From: an uncultured Bacteroidales bacterium
GTDB lineage: Bacteria; Bacteroidota; Bacteroidia; Bacteroidales; Muribaculaceae
DNA length: 33,658 nucleotides
Assembly (NCBI GenBank): GCA_947176235.1
Contig: CAMWPM010000025.1
Span: 1-33,658, forward strand
Reading direction: 5' to 3'
The position numbers were made by a program, and so were the translations under genes. The notes beneath the pieces are model-generated. The model saw only the letters and a list, made by a program, of their open reading frames with translations, was not told the origin of the DNA and did not search any database. Shown piece by piece: positions 1 to 8,042 of the stretch (position 1 is its first letter; every line of letters starts with the position of its first letter).

Positions 1-503
1 GAGGTGGGGGTGGTGGGAGTCCAGGCTCCACCGCTTATATCGGTGCGGGGAGTGTGGAATTCAACTTCCTTCGGCACAATGAACTGACGGACAGAGGGAT
101 TGGAATAATTCGAGGTCTCGGCAATGAACATGTCGTCGACGCGGCGGACGGGAAGCTCCATATTGCTCTGACCGGAGCAAAGGAAAACATCGCCGGAAAG
201 GACGTCGGAGAGAGTCAGATCATTGACTGAAATCGTGTAGGGCCCACCAGGCTTAAGGGCGGGAAGCTCGATGCGCCAGTCGCCGTTGATGTCGGCGAGA
301 GTGGAGACAGCTTTGCCTTTATTGACCTTAACGGAGACTTTCTCACCGGGATCGGCTTTGCCCCAAAGGGTGAGCGGACGGTCATGCTGGACAACCATAC
401 CTGACGAGAGGATGCGAGGAAGGGTGACTTCAGCATTGAGTGCTGATATGCCTGCAAGAGCCAGGGCCGCAGCAGCTGCGAAGCGTGTTAATGAGTGTTT
501 CAT
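1..503 (-). CDS. Sialate O-acetylesterase-like protein (N-terminal part)
   Basis: Partial gene running off the left edge; about 167 N-terminal residues are visible. It starts at the ATG at 503-501, whose ATGA overlaps the stop of the GH35 gene by 4 bp, so the two are probably translationally coupled. A signal peptide is visible (MKHSLTRF followed by an Ala/Leu-rich stretch), then a beta-sandwich-like segment, then CSGQSNMEL, which carries the nucleophile serine of the SASA (sialate O-acetylesterase) family. These enzymes remove acetyl esters from sialic acid or from plant and mucin glycans in the periplasm or outside the cell. The catalytic His and Asp would lie in the missing C-terminal part. 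The neighbouring GH35 gene suggests that both act on the same acetylated glycan. The family is clear from the GQSNM motif; the substrate is not known. Confidence 0.85.
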   Translation of the reverse strand, partial: MKHSLTRFAAAAALALAGISALNAEVTLPRILSSGMVVQHDRPLTLWGKADPGEKVSVKVNKGKAVSTLADINGDWRIELPALKPGGPYTISVNDLTLSDVLSGDVFLCSGQSNMELPVRRVDDMFIAETSNYSNPSVRQFIVPKEVEFHTPRTDISGGAWTPTTPT

Positions 504-2224
504 CTGTAACGATAAAGTTTGACATGAAGAATCTTGAAATCATCGACACCAATACGGACATGGCGTCCCTGGTGCGTCTCGTCGCCATTGAAATGGCGGA
601 GTGGGGAGAGAGTGCCGTCGGGGGAAACTTTGACCTCAGCCACATGACCGATGCCGACCCGACCGGATCCGGTCCAGCGGGCGGGGGTGAGCTCGGAACG
701 CTCGGAACCGGCAGCAAGGAACCCATCCTCGCCAAGTGGAGCGGTGACCGACGTATCCCCGTCAAGATCGAAGCTGACGACAATACCGGTCCCTGCTACG
801 ATGAACTCGTCGGGGGCGATGCGGATTAATATGCCCCCAGCCTCAGGCCACCGAGAACCATCGGTGGCACGTGGATCCCACGGGAGGGTGAAAAAGTGTC
901 GGGCAGTGAGTCGCAGGTCAGGCTCGGATGCGGGGAAAATTACTCTCTCTGTGGAGTCGGCATCAAACCAGACGCCACAGATATCGGAGGGATTATTGGC
1001 GCGGGCGGCGACGATAAGTGGCGTAAGCTGACTGATCAAGCCGTAAGCCATGCCGAGGCGCGGTGAGGATATATTTTCGATGGAGAAGGGGCTGAATCCC
1101 ACTGCATCACGCTCGCCTACGGCAAAAAGTGCCTGCGCTCCGTTGTCGGGGGAGAGCCGAATTTCCGGGATGAAAAGAGGATTGTCGGGGAGAGCATACT
1201 GGGCTGTCCAGTCGACGAACCCCTTATCATAGAGGTCGGGGGCAAGAATGTCGACTGAAGGCGCCCCCGCATGCCATACATCCTTGAGATGAGCGAGGGG
1301 ACCTGCCGAGGGATATTCTCCAGGGCGACGACCGCGACTGTTCATGGCAGCATTAACATAGAGTGGGAGAGAGGGGGAGATTTCGCGGGCTATCCTTGCC
1401 AACTGCTCAACATAAGTGGCATAGTACCACGCCATGAAGATTTCATCTGTCTCGATTCCGTTGCCGAATATTTCACTCCATGTTCCGGAACGACGTGAGC
1501 CGTTCGCCTCCCAGCGATCGAGTAATGAGGGGTGGAGTGAGGATTCGTTGGCGATCATCCAGTCAATCAACTGATGAGGAACGGGTGAACGAAATGCAGC
1601 GTCGGCAGCCGGGGAGTGGTCGCGGGCGCTTTCAAGCATCCCGATTTCGTTCTCAATCTGCATCATGATGACTGTGCCATGGGAATCATAATCAGCGATA
1701 TGGCGCATGAGTGCGGTAAAAGCATTGGAATCAGCTTCGAGAACGGCGGGGGAGAATGCTGAGGCAATCTCCAGAGGACGCCCTGCGGCATTGCGGGCGC
1801 GGGGAAAACGCACGGAGTCAGCCTTGAACCAAAGTGGAGCGTAACAGCTCATGGAGTTTTTCCATGCGCCGAACCACAGAAAGACGATGTGCATGTCAAG
1901 ATCAGTAGCCCGATCAATAGCATGGTCGATGAGAGAAAAATCAAACTTTCCTTCCTGAGGCTCGATCAGTTCCCAGTAAGCTGGGACGAGGATGGTGTTG
2001 AGCCCGGCATATTTCAGGCGGGGAAATATTGAATCGATGTCGGCAACCGATGATGCGGAAGAATTACCAAGCTCGCCGCCAAGAATGATGAAGGGTGAGC
2101 CGTTGACTTCGAGGTAGGCGGTGCCATCAAGCCCATGAACGAGTTTCGATCCGTCCTGACGCGAAATCCCGGGCAACACAGATAGCAATGCGAGCGAAAG
2201 AGCTGCAAGGAGTCGGGAAATCAT
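500..2224 (-). CDS. Glycoside hydrolase family 35-like secreted beta-galactosidase (DUF5597 type)
   Basis: 574 residues with an N-terminal signal peptide (residues 1 to about 22, no lipobox). A TIM-barrel glycosidase domain follows, with GLNTILVPAYWELIEPQEG near residues 74-92, which is typical of GH35 and GH42-like enzymes. MMQIENEIG places the probable acid/base Glu at 193, and FIPEIR places the probable nucleophile at Glu354. The C-terminal part looks like the beta domain (DUF5597) found in Bacteroidetes GH35 proteins. Expected role: release of terminal beta-linked galactose, or a related sugar, from glycans in the periplasm. It overlaps nfnB upstream and the acetylesterase downstream by ATGA (4 bp each), so it sits in the middle of an operon. 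Exact substrate specificity cannot be read from the sequence. Confidence 0.85.
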   Translation of the reverse strand: MISRLLAALSLALLSVLPGISRQDGSKLVHGLDGTAYLEVNGSPFIILGGELGNSSASSVADIDSIFPRLKYAGLNTILVPAYWELIEPQEGKFDFSLIDHAIDRATDLDMHIVFLWFGAWKNSMSCYAPLWFKADSVRFPRARNAAGRPLEIASAFSPAVLEADSNAFTALMRHIADYDSHGTVIMMQIENEIGMLESARDHSPAADAAFRSPVPHQLIDWMIANESSLHPSLLDRWEANGSRRSGTWSEIFGNGIETDEIFMAWYYATYVEQLARIAREISPSLPLYVNAAMNSRGRRPGEYPSAGPLAHLKDVWHAGAPSVDILAPDLYDKGFVDWTAQYALPDNPLFIPEIRLSPDNGAQALFAVGERDAVGFSPFSIENISSPRLGMAYGLISQLTPLIVAARANNPSDICGVWFDADSTERVIFPASEPDLRLTARHFFTLPWDPRATDGSRWPEAGGILIRIAPDEFIVAGTGIVVSFDLDGDTSVTAPLGEDGFLAAGSERSELTPARWTGSGRVGIGHVAEVKVSPDGTLSPLRHFNGDETHQGRHVRIGVDDFKILHVKLYRYR

Positions 2225-3699
2225 CGTGCGGAGAGTGTTTCGTGCATTGACTGTGCGGCGCGACGACCGTCGCCCATTGCAAGAATCACGGTGGCACCTC
2301 CACGGACGATGTCGCCACCGGCGAAGATGAGGGGGAGGGAGGACTGAAGTGTCAGATCGTTGACGGCAATAGTGCCTCGTCGGGTGACTTCGAGACCCTC
2401 AATAGAGTCGGGGATCAGAGGATTGGGCGATACACCGACGCTAACGATCACAAGGTCGACAGGAATCTCGTCAATCGCGCCCTCGACGGGGACCGGAGAG
2501 CGGCGTCCGGATTCATCAGGGTCGCCCAGCTCCATGCGCTGAACACGCATGGCTCGTACGTGACCGTTTTCATCAGCCAGATATTCGACGGGGTTGTGGA
2601 GCGTGAGGAACTTGACTCCTTCTTCCTTGGCATGCTTCACTTCCTCAACACGTGCAGGCATCTCAGCCTCACTTCGACGATAGACGATAAATGCCTCCTC
2701 AGCACCCATACGGCGGGCAGTGCGGACGGAATCCATGGCAGTGTTGCCGCCACCAATAACGGCGACGCGCTTTCCTGCGGGAGCGGGAGTAGCCCAACCG
2801 GGACGTCCGGCACCCATAAGGTTGATGCGTGTGAGATATTCATTGCTTGAGAGCACTCCGATGAAGTTTTCGCCAGGAATACCCATGAATCGGGGTAGAC
2901 CTGCGCCGGAGGCTACGAAAATACCGTCGAAACCGAGATTGAGGAGGTCGTCGTAATTGAGGGTCTTGCCAATGACGCAATCCTTGACAAACTTCACACC
3001 CTGAGCGGCAAGAGCATCGATCTCTACATCCACGACAGCGTTGGGGAGACGAAATTCGGGGATACCGTATTTCAATACGCCTCCGATCTCGTGAAGAGCT
3101 TCGTAGACCGTCACTTCATAGCCACGCCGGATCATGTCGCCAGCAAACGAGAGTGACGCGGGACCTGAGCCGACTACTGCCACTTTCTTACCGTTGGGGG
3201 CGAGGCGTGCAGGTAGCTCGCCAGTACCCGAGAGACGCTCTGTGTCGGCTGCGAAGCGCTCCAGATAACCGATGGCAACCGGTTGCTTTTTCATCTTATG
3301 GTAGATGCAGCGCGATTCACATTGACGTTCCTGAGGGCATACGCGACCGCAGACGGCAGGCAGAGCGCTTGTCTCCTTCAGGACGACGGCAGCCTCGTGG
3401 AAGTGTCCGCGCTCGATATTCTTGATGAATCCCGGAATGTTGATCCCTACGGGACATCCGGTGACACACTGAGGATCCGGACAGTCCATACAGCGAGATG
3501 CCTCAAGCATTGCCTGTCCCTGACTCAAGCCCTGATTGACTTCGGCGGAACAGGTGACACGAAATGCCGGATCGAGTTCGGGCATTTTTGCGCGGGGGAT
3601 TGCCGTGCGCTGTTTGGCGCTCATGGAGTTGCGTAGCTCCTCACGCCACTTGGCGTCGCGGGGCGATATGGTGTTGGATTGCTGATTATCGTTATTCAT
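2221..3699 (-). CDS. nfnB: NfnB-like FAD/Fe-S subunit of ferredoxin-dependent transhydrogenase (GltD family)
   Basis: 492 residues from the ATG at 3699. The frame could be extended to a GTG at 3747, but that adds only a Pro/His-rich tail overlapping nfnA by 14 bp, so the ATG is preferred. An N-terminal ferredoxin-like domain has two cysteine clusters (C70, C73, C78, C82 and C117, C121, C127, C131) that can hold two [4Fe-4S] centres. An FAD-binding VAVVGSGPA is near 173-181, a pyridine-nucleotide RVAVIGGGNTAMD near 311-323, and GGDIVRGGAT near 461-470. This architecture is shared by glutamate synthase small subunit (GltD) and NfnB. The adjacent NfnA-like gene and the absence of a gltB gene favour NfnB, which with NfnA couples NADH, reduced ferredoxin and NADP+ by flavin bifurcation. 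The gene is often annotated glutamate synthase. Confidence 0.8.
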   Translation of the reverse strand: MNNDNQQSNTISPRDAKWREELRNSMSAKQRTAIPRAKMPELDPAFRVTCSAEVNQGLSQGQAMLEASRCMDCPDPQCVTGCPVGINIPGFIKNIERGHFHEAAVVLKETSALPAVCGRVCPQERQCESRCIYHKMKKQPVAIGYLERFAADTERLSGTGELPARLAPNGKKVAVVGSGPASLSFAGDMIRRGYEVTVYEALHEIGGVLKYGIPEFRLPNAVVDVEIDALAAQGVKFVKDCVIGKTLNYDDLLNLGFDGIFVASGAGLPRFMGIPGENFIGVLSSNEYLTRINLMGAGRPGWATPAPAGKRVAVIGGGNTAMDSVRTARRMGAEEAFIVYRRSEAEMPARVEEVKHAKEEGVKFLTLHNPVEYLADENGHVRAMRVQRMELGDPDESGRRSPVPVEGAIDEIPVDLVIVSVGVSPNPLIPDSIEGLEVTRRGTIAVNDLTLQSSLPLIFAGGDIVRGGATVILAMGDGRRAAQSMHETLSAR

Positions 3700-3733
3700 G
3701 ACGTTGGAAACAGATGGGTGGGGATGAGGGGAA

Positions 3734-4516
3734 TCAGTTGTAGGCACGGAGTCGGAGCATCATTTCGTCAAAGTCGACCTGATGAGCATCAAATTCGGGT
3801 CCGTCGACACAGACAAAACGGGTTTTGCCACCGACAGTCACACGGCAGGCACCACACATTCCGGTGCCGTCAACCATAATGGTGTTGAGGGAGCAGATTG
3901 TGGGAACTCCATAGCGTTCGGTAAGCTTTGCCACGAACTTCATCATGATGGCAGGACCGATGGTGACGGCGAAATCAACTTTCTCACGATTGATTACCTG
4001 CTCGACGCCTTCGGTTACAAGACCTTTCTGACCGTAGGAGCCGTCGTCGGTCATGATGATGACTTCATCGCTGTACTCCCGCACCTGAGGCTCAAGGATG
4101 ATAAGATCGCGGGTGCGGGCGGCAAGCACGGAAATGACACGATTGCCGGCAGCCTTAAGAGCCTTAATGATGGGCAGGAGTGGCGCTACACCAACTCCAC
4201 CTCCCGCACAGACCACAGTGCCGAATCGCTCGATGTGAGTGGCACGTCCGAGGGGACCAACCACGTCGGCGAGATAGTCGCCAGGCTCCTTTGCGCAGAT
4301 GTCGCGGGTAGAATCTCCCACTGCCTGCACTACGATGTCAATCGTGCCTTTGACCGGGTCGGCATCTGCTATTGTGAGAGGAATGCGTTCACCCTTCTCG
4401 TCGGGGATGACTATGACGAAATGCCCCGGCTTACGGCTACGGGATATCATCGGGGCTTCGAGGGTGAGCCTGACGACTTTTTCGGAGAATTGCTGTTTGT
4501 CAATGATTTTATTCAT
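3734..4516 (-). CDS. nfnA: NfnA-like FAD/[2Fe-2S] subunit (dihydroorotate dehydrogenase electron-transfer family)
   Basis: 260 residues, the usual length for NfnA, SudB or PyrK-like proteins. The FAD-binding barrel has RIPLTIAD near residues 44-51. The NAD(H)-binding lobe has VVCAGGGVGVAPLLP at 101-115. A C-terminal [2Fe-2S] site is formed by C221, C224 and C236 (MCGACR, FVCVDGPEF), with D216 or C208 as a possible extra ligand. It is the first gene of the minus-strand operon; nfnB starts 34 bp downstream. Together they would make a soluble NADH-dependent reduced ferredoxin:NADP+ oxidoreductase supplying NADPH for biosynthesis. PyrK (orotate synthesis) is an alternative, but no pyrD lies nearby and the partner is NfnB-like. 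Confidence 0.85.
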   Translation of the reverse strand: MNKIIDKQQFSEKVVRLTLEAPMISRSRKPGHFVIVIPDEKGERIPLTIADADPVKGTIDIVVQAVGDSTRDICAKEPGDYLADVVGPLGRATHIERFGTVVCAGGGVGVAPLLPIIKALKAAGNRVISVLAARTRDLIILEPQVREYSDEVIIMTDDGSYGQKGLVTEGVEQVINREKVDFAVTIGPAIMMKFVAKLTERYGVPTICSLNTIMVDGTGMCGACRVTVGGKTRFVCVDGPEFDAHQVDFDEMMLRLRAYN

Positions 4517-4601
4517 GATGTGATAACGTGGTTGACCGGGTATGCCCGAAAAGAATCATTACAATATAAGCCTATAGGCTTGCGTTTGTACTAATAAGGT
4601 A

Positions 4602-4609
4602 CAAATTTA
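4602..4609 (-). promoter_or_regulatory. Putative -7 box of nfnA operon
   Basis: On the minus strand this reads TAAATTTG, matching Bacteroidetes TAnnTTTG. It lies about 85 bp upstream of the nfnA ATG. A TTTG lies only about 15 bp further upstream, so the -33 spacing is not ideal. It is nearly back to back with the vanZ promoter. Confidence 0.45.
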
Positions 4610-4632
4610 CCAAAACTTTTTTGTCAAAACAC

Positions 4633-4640
4633 TATCTTTG
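4633..4640 (+). promoter_or_regulatory. Putative -7 box of vanZ-like gene
   Basis: TATCTTTG fits TAnnTTTG exactly and sits 17 bp before the ATG at 4658. No TTG is found at the expected -33 distance. Its position rules against a GTG start at 4640, because that codon lies inside the box. Confidence 0.5.
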
Positions 4641-4657
4641 TGGTAAATTTTGAAAAT

Positions 4658-5098
4658 ATGATGAAGGAAAAGATAAGAAATGCTCTTACTGCATTGCCAA
4701 TGTGGACGTTCACGGTCATCGTGTTCGTGGCGATACTTTACCTGACACTTATGCCGGATCCGCTGCCGGATAATGATATCGAACTGTTCCCGCATGCCGA
4801 TAAGGTAGTGCATGCGATCATGTTCGGAGGAATGTACTTCGTAGTATATTTCGACCGCTACCGTCAGGTGCTTAGAAGAGGAGGAGAGGGGAGTGTGTCG
4901 AGGCGTTTTACCATGACTGTTGCATTGTCAGTGGTGGCGTTTGGCGGAATAATTGAGTTGATACAGAGTGCGATGGGTGCCGGACGATCAGCAGATTGGC
5001 TTGACTTCGCCGCAGACACTGCGGGAGTGATTCTAAGTATGTCCGTATCTCCGTGGGTAACTCAGCGTCTGCTGGGAAAAACTGCATCAAGACAGTAA
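4658..5098 (+). CDS. VanZ-like family integral membrane protein
   Basis: 146 residues from the ATG at 4658. A GTG at 4640 would extend the frame by six residues, but it falls in the predicted promoter. Four hydrophobic segments are visible: residues about 10-27 (MWTFTVIVFVAILYLTLMP), about 44-60, about 82-100 and about 118-135. The features HADKVVHAIMFGGMYF and the C-terminal GRSADWLDFAADTAGVILS are the conserved blocks of the VanZ-like fold. VanZ itself gives low-level teicoplanin resistance, but most members have no proven role. In Bacteroidales the gene is common as a stand-alone envelope gene. It is divergent from nfnA; the MATE gene follows after 168 bp with its own promoter. Confidence 0.85.
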   Translation: MMKEKIRNALTALPMWTFTVIVFVAILYLTLMPDPLPDNDIELFPHADKVVHAIMFGGMYFVVYFDRYRQVLRRGGEGSVSRRFTMTVALSVVAFGGIIELIQSAMGAGRSADWLDFAADTAGVILSMSVSPWVTQRLLGKTASRQ

Positions 5099-5104
5099 AA
5101 AGGC

Positions 5105-5135
5105 TTGTCTCGATGTAATAAAAGTCGTAACTTTG
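5105..5135 (+). promoter_or_regulatory. Promoter upstream of the MATE leader
   Basis: TTG at 5105-5107, 20 bp spacer, TAACTTTG at 5128-5135: a full match to the Bacteroidetes housekeeping promoter. The predicted start near 5140 gives a leader of about 125 nt before the MATE ATG, containing the hairpin at 5188-5239. Confidence 0.75.
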
Positions 5136-5187
5136 CGATGCCGTTACGTAACAGCGTTTTGTAATCCTCATCGGAGGGCACGAAAAT

Positions 5188-5239
5188 TTGCCGGATAAGA
5201 TGACTGGGTAAAACCTGGACTCTTATCCGGCAAGTTTTT
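5188..5239 (+). terminator. Terminator-like hairpin in MATE leader (attenuator or small RNA end)
   Basis: Perfect 13-bp stem: TTGCCGGATAAGA (5188-5200) with TCTTATCCGGCAA (5221-5233). The 20-nt loop can fold further (CTGGGT with ACCTGG, two wobble pairs), and GTTTTT follows the stem. It has the shape of an intrinsic terminator, yet it lies downstream of a strong promoter and 27 bp before the MATE start. It may terminate vanZ read-through, end a small RNA of roughly 100 nt, or act as a switchable attenuator for the transporter. I do not recognise the leader as a known riboswitch class. Confidence 0.6.
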
Positions 5240-5266
5240 GTATTATATCAATATAGCAAATCAAGT

Positions 5267-6619
5267 ATGGAAAAAGGACAGGCCGGACTTGACTATGGTC
5301 AGGGAAGAATTGACCGATTGTTTTTCAAGATTTTTATTCCGACGTTGCTCGGAATGATTTTTAATGCTCTGATCACGATTGTTGATGGAATATTCGTCGG
5401 AAGAGGAGTAGGCCCGGACGGAATCGCGGCTGTAAATATAATTGCACCACTGTTTATGGTGACGACAGGTGTCGGGCTGATGTTTGGCATCGGAGCATCG
5501 GTGGTTGCAGGCATTGCAATGTCACAAAAAGACTATAAGAGGGCGAGCGGAAATGTGACGGCGGGTTTCATCGCATCTACGGTGGTGATCGGGTGCGTAG
5601 TACTTACATGTCTGATTGTCACAGAACCTGTGGTGAGACTGCTCGGTAGTTCGGATCAGCTTCTGGATAATACGACAGGTTATCTGCTTTACCTGCTTCC
5701 GGGACTTGTGCCGTTCATGTGGCAGAGCATCGGGATGATGGTGATAAGGCTTGACGGGTCGCCCAAATATGCTATGATGTGCAATATTGTGCCGGCTGTG
5801 CTGAATATTGTGCTTGACTGGTGGTTTGTGTTCCCGTTGGGGATGGGAGTGAGAGGGGCGGCACTTGCGACGGCAATAGCTGGAATAATTGGTGGAGGAA
5901 TGGCTTTGACTTACTTCAGAAGGTCGTACGTCATCAAATTTACGAGCAAGATAGAATCGGGGTGGAAGAGCGTAGGCGCTCAAGCCAGAATAGGCGCCGC
6001 CGCATTCGTGACGGAGGTCGCAATGTCAGTGATGATGCTCACGGGCAATTACGTGTTCATGCGCAGTTTTGGCGAGAGCGGTGTGGCTGCGTACTCAATC
6101 TCGTGCTACCTTTTCCCCTTGATTTTCATGATAAACAATGCGGTGGCTCAGTCGGCACAGCCGATTATCAGTTACAACTACGGCGGCGGAGCACAAAGGC
6201 GTGTGAACAAGGCGTTGAAAGTTAGTCTGGGAGTGGCGGTGGTGTGTGGATTGATTGCTACGACGGGAATAGCTGTCTGTGCAAGAGGAATAGTGGGAAT
6301 GTTCATTCCCGTGGATTGCGAGGCAGGAAAAATAGCGGTGGCAGGTCTGCCGATTTTTGCGATGTCAGCCATATTTTTCGCATTGAATATTGCGTTCATA
6401 GGCTATTGGCAGAGCATTAAGCGTGCCGGTCTGGCTCTTGCGCTTACACTGCTGAGGGGAGTTGTGTTTCTCGTTCCTCTTTTTGTGGTGATGTCGTGGT
6501 TGTTTCCCGCGTGGGGAATGTGGGGCGCGGTTCCGGTGTCAGAAATGCTGACTCTTATTATTATTATTATTGCTTTCTACGTCAGGGAAAGAAGCGGAAG
6601 GCGATGTGTCGGGAATTGA
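5267..6619 (+). CDS. MATE family multidrug/cation efflux transporter
   Basis: 450 residues with about twelve hydrophobic segments arranged as two similar halves, the normal size for MATE proteins. The N-terminus is typical: IPTLLGMIFNALITIVDGIFVGRGVGPDGIAA, with the conserved VDG-F-VG-G-G pattern near residues 37-50. The second half begins near 240 (AAAFVTEVAMSVMMLTGNYVF), and a conserved AQSAQPIISYNYGGG lies near 300. Members export drugs, dyes or metabolites in exchange for Na+ or H+ across the inner membrane. Expression may depend on the hairpin leader upstream. It converges with the TlpA-like gene, whose stop lies 39 bp away. The substrate cannot be predicted. Confidence 0.92.
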   Translation: MEKGQAGLDYGQGRIDRLFFKIFIPTLLGMIFNALITIVDGIFVGRGVGPDGIAAVNIIAPLFMVTTGVGLMFGIGASVVAGIAMSQKDYKRASGNVTAGFIASTVVIGCVVLTCLIVTEPVVRLLGSSDQLLDNTTGYLLYLLPGLVPFMWQSIGMMVIRLDGSPKYAMMCNIVPAVLNIVLDWWFVFPLGMGVRGAALATAIAGIIGGGMALTYFRRSYVIKFTSKIESGWKSVGAQARIGAAAFVTEVAMSVMMLTGNYVFMRSFGESGVAAYSISCYLFPLIFMINNAVAQSAQPIISYNYGGGAQRRVNKALKVSLGVAVVCGLIATTGIAVCARGIVGMFIPVDCEAGKIAVAGLPIFAMSAIFFALNIAFIGYWQSIKRAGLALALTLLRGVVFLVPLFVVMSWLFPAWGMWGAVPVSEMLTLIIIIIAFYVRERSGRRCVGN

Positions 6620-6658
6620 CACACCGCCCTCATAAGGTGATAAATATTATTCCTATGG

Positions 6659-7690
6659 TTATTTGCGGGATTCCATAGCCGCGCGTACGTCAGCTATCAG
6701 CTCTTCGTCCTGCTTGTCGCGGCTAATGATGTTGCCTTCGGGATCAATCAGGAGGATACAGGGGATTGCCGGAATGCCGTAGATGTCGGTGGGAATGTAC
6801 TGAGCATTGATGATCTGCTGCCAGGGAAGCTCGTGCTGCTCGATTGCCTGAAGTGTGTTTTCGGGCTCATCCCATACAGCGACGCCGAGAACCTCCAGCC
6901 CTTTGTCCTTGTACTGATTGTATAGTTCCTTGATCACTTTTGTCTCGCGGATGCAAGGACCGCACCAGCTTGCCCAGAAATCAACGAGAAGGAATTTGCC
7001 ATTGCCTACATAGTCGGAAAGACGATAGGTGGAATCATTGTAGGTGACCTCAAAGTCCTTGAATTTGCTACCGACTGAAGTCTCCGCCTTGCTTAGCATA
7101 GACTGGCGAAGCTTTTGAATACGCTCGAAGTTGCCGAGGGCTGGATGGGCTGCTATGGCTTTGTCGAGCTCGGGGAGCGACATTTCATAGGCGTCCTGAA
7201 GGAAGAAATAATAGCCGACAGGATTATCGAGATTGGCGTCGCGCAGACTGTCGGTGAATACGCGTGCCTCATCGATCAGAGCCTGCGCCTGCTCCTCAGT
7301 GGCAGAGTCAGGAAGAGCCCGATAGTCCTGTGATAACTTCAGCTGGCGATCCTCATAAGCAACAAACAGATCGTTGAGCGGGGTGCCGGAAGGTGTACCT
7401 GTAACAAATTCAATGGTTCCAGGTTCGAGAACAAGATGTCCGTAGCGACGACCTTCAACAAGGATACGTGCGAGTATTGGCGAAGAAGCGTCGGAAACGT
7501 TGAACGTGGCAATGCTGTCGTTGACGGTGGCGCTGTCGATCTTTTCGTTAGTGTCATAGTTGACGAGATAGGCGATCTTGCCGGCGTTGTCTATGCCAAG
7601 GTCAGCATTGATGGTCGCTGACTTCTGCTCGGGAGTGCATGATGTCACAGCAATTGCTGTGACAAGCGCGATTAGAATGGTTTTCTGCAT
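6659..7690 (-). CDS. TlpA-like thioredoxin-fold lipoprotein (DUF4369 type)
   Basis: 343 residues. A lipoprotein signal ends at TAIAVTSC (Cys18). Residues about 25-110 form a beta-rich N-terminal domain like DUF4369, followed by a helical linker. The thioredoxin-like domain starts near 205, with FWASWCGPC (C243, C246) as the redox pair. The cis-Pro loop is GIPAIPC, so Cys311 follows cis-Pro310 where the paralogue at 9184-10296 has Thr. Such proteins reduce or shuffle periplasmic disulfides, often for cytochrome maturation or stress, but the partner here is unknown. It has its own promoter. The ECF sigma gene lies upstream in the same direction but is separated by a terminator. Residue 243-343 motifs show clear relation to the 370-residue paralogue. 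Confidence 0.88.
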   Translation of the reverse strand: MQKTILIALVTAIAVTSCTPEQKSATINADLGIDNAGKIAYLVNYDTNEKIDSATVNDSIATFNVSDASSPILARILVEGRRYGHLVLEPGTIEFVTGTPSGTPLNDLFVAYEDRQLKLSQDYRALPDSATEEQAQALIDEARVFTDSLRDANLDNPVGYYFFLQDAYEMSLPELDKAIAAHPALGNFERIQKLRQSMLSKAETSVGSKFKDFEVTYNDSTYRLSDYVGNGKFLLVDFWASWCGPCIRETKVIKELYNQYKDKGLEVLGVAVWDEPENTLQAIEQHELPWQQIINAQYIPTDIYGIPAIPCILLIDPEGNIISRDKQDEELIADVRAAMESRK

Positions 7691-7743
7691 TTTTGATTGT
7701 TATGGAAATGGTTATAGAAAAATCCGGGTGATTTGTCATACTG

Positions 7744-7773
7744 CAAAGGTACAATAAAAAACAATATTTCAAA
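7744..7773 (-). promoter_or_regulatory. Promoter of TlpA-like gene (minus)
   Basis: Minus strand: TTTG (7773-7770), 18 bp spacer, TACCTTTG (7751-7744). Good match to the Bacteroidetes promoter; leader to the ATG at 7690 about 45-50 nt. Confidence 0.7.
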
Positions 7774-7786
7774 TGATTAATGATAT

Positions 7787-7820
7787 GAAAAAAAGAGGCG
7801 GGAGGCTTTTTGCCTCCCGC
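7787..7820 (-). terminator. Intrinsic terminator for the minus strand
   Basis: Stem GCGGGAGGC (7798-7806) with GCCTCCCGC (7812-7820), 9 bp, loop of five. On the minus strand the stem is followed by CTCTTTTTTT. It would end transcripts from the sigma gene, about 220 bp after its stop. The stretch 7821-8042 in between holds no convincing ORF on either strand; I see no further structure there. Confidence 0.75.
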
Positions 7821-8042
7821 GTGTTATTTGGGTTCTAATTTGAAAGTCAGAAAGATGTGTGAATTACAAGCTTATAAGGAGATAAAGGCAGTAATTTTTA
7901 TGTGTCTGTTTCTGAATATGTAACGTAGTGTGTTGTCTGAAAGTATCGTATAGTGTTTTCCGATCAGCAAATTAGAGCTTTGTATCCTGGAGCCTATGTT
8001 GGCTTTATCATCATTATCCGGTTGAAAAAGAAGAGCGTGGGA

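Noticed and set aside
3700-3747. GTG start of nfnB at 3747
   Set aside because: It adds a Pro/His-rich stretch without family similarity and overlaps nfnA; the ATG at 3699 fits better.
3782-4594. 270-residue open frame on the plus strand opposite nfnA
   Set aside because: Longer than nfnA itself, but its protein lacks any family pattern, while the minus frame has FAD, NAD and 2Fe-2S motifs. It is a shadow.
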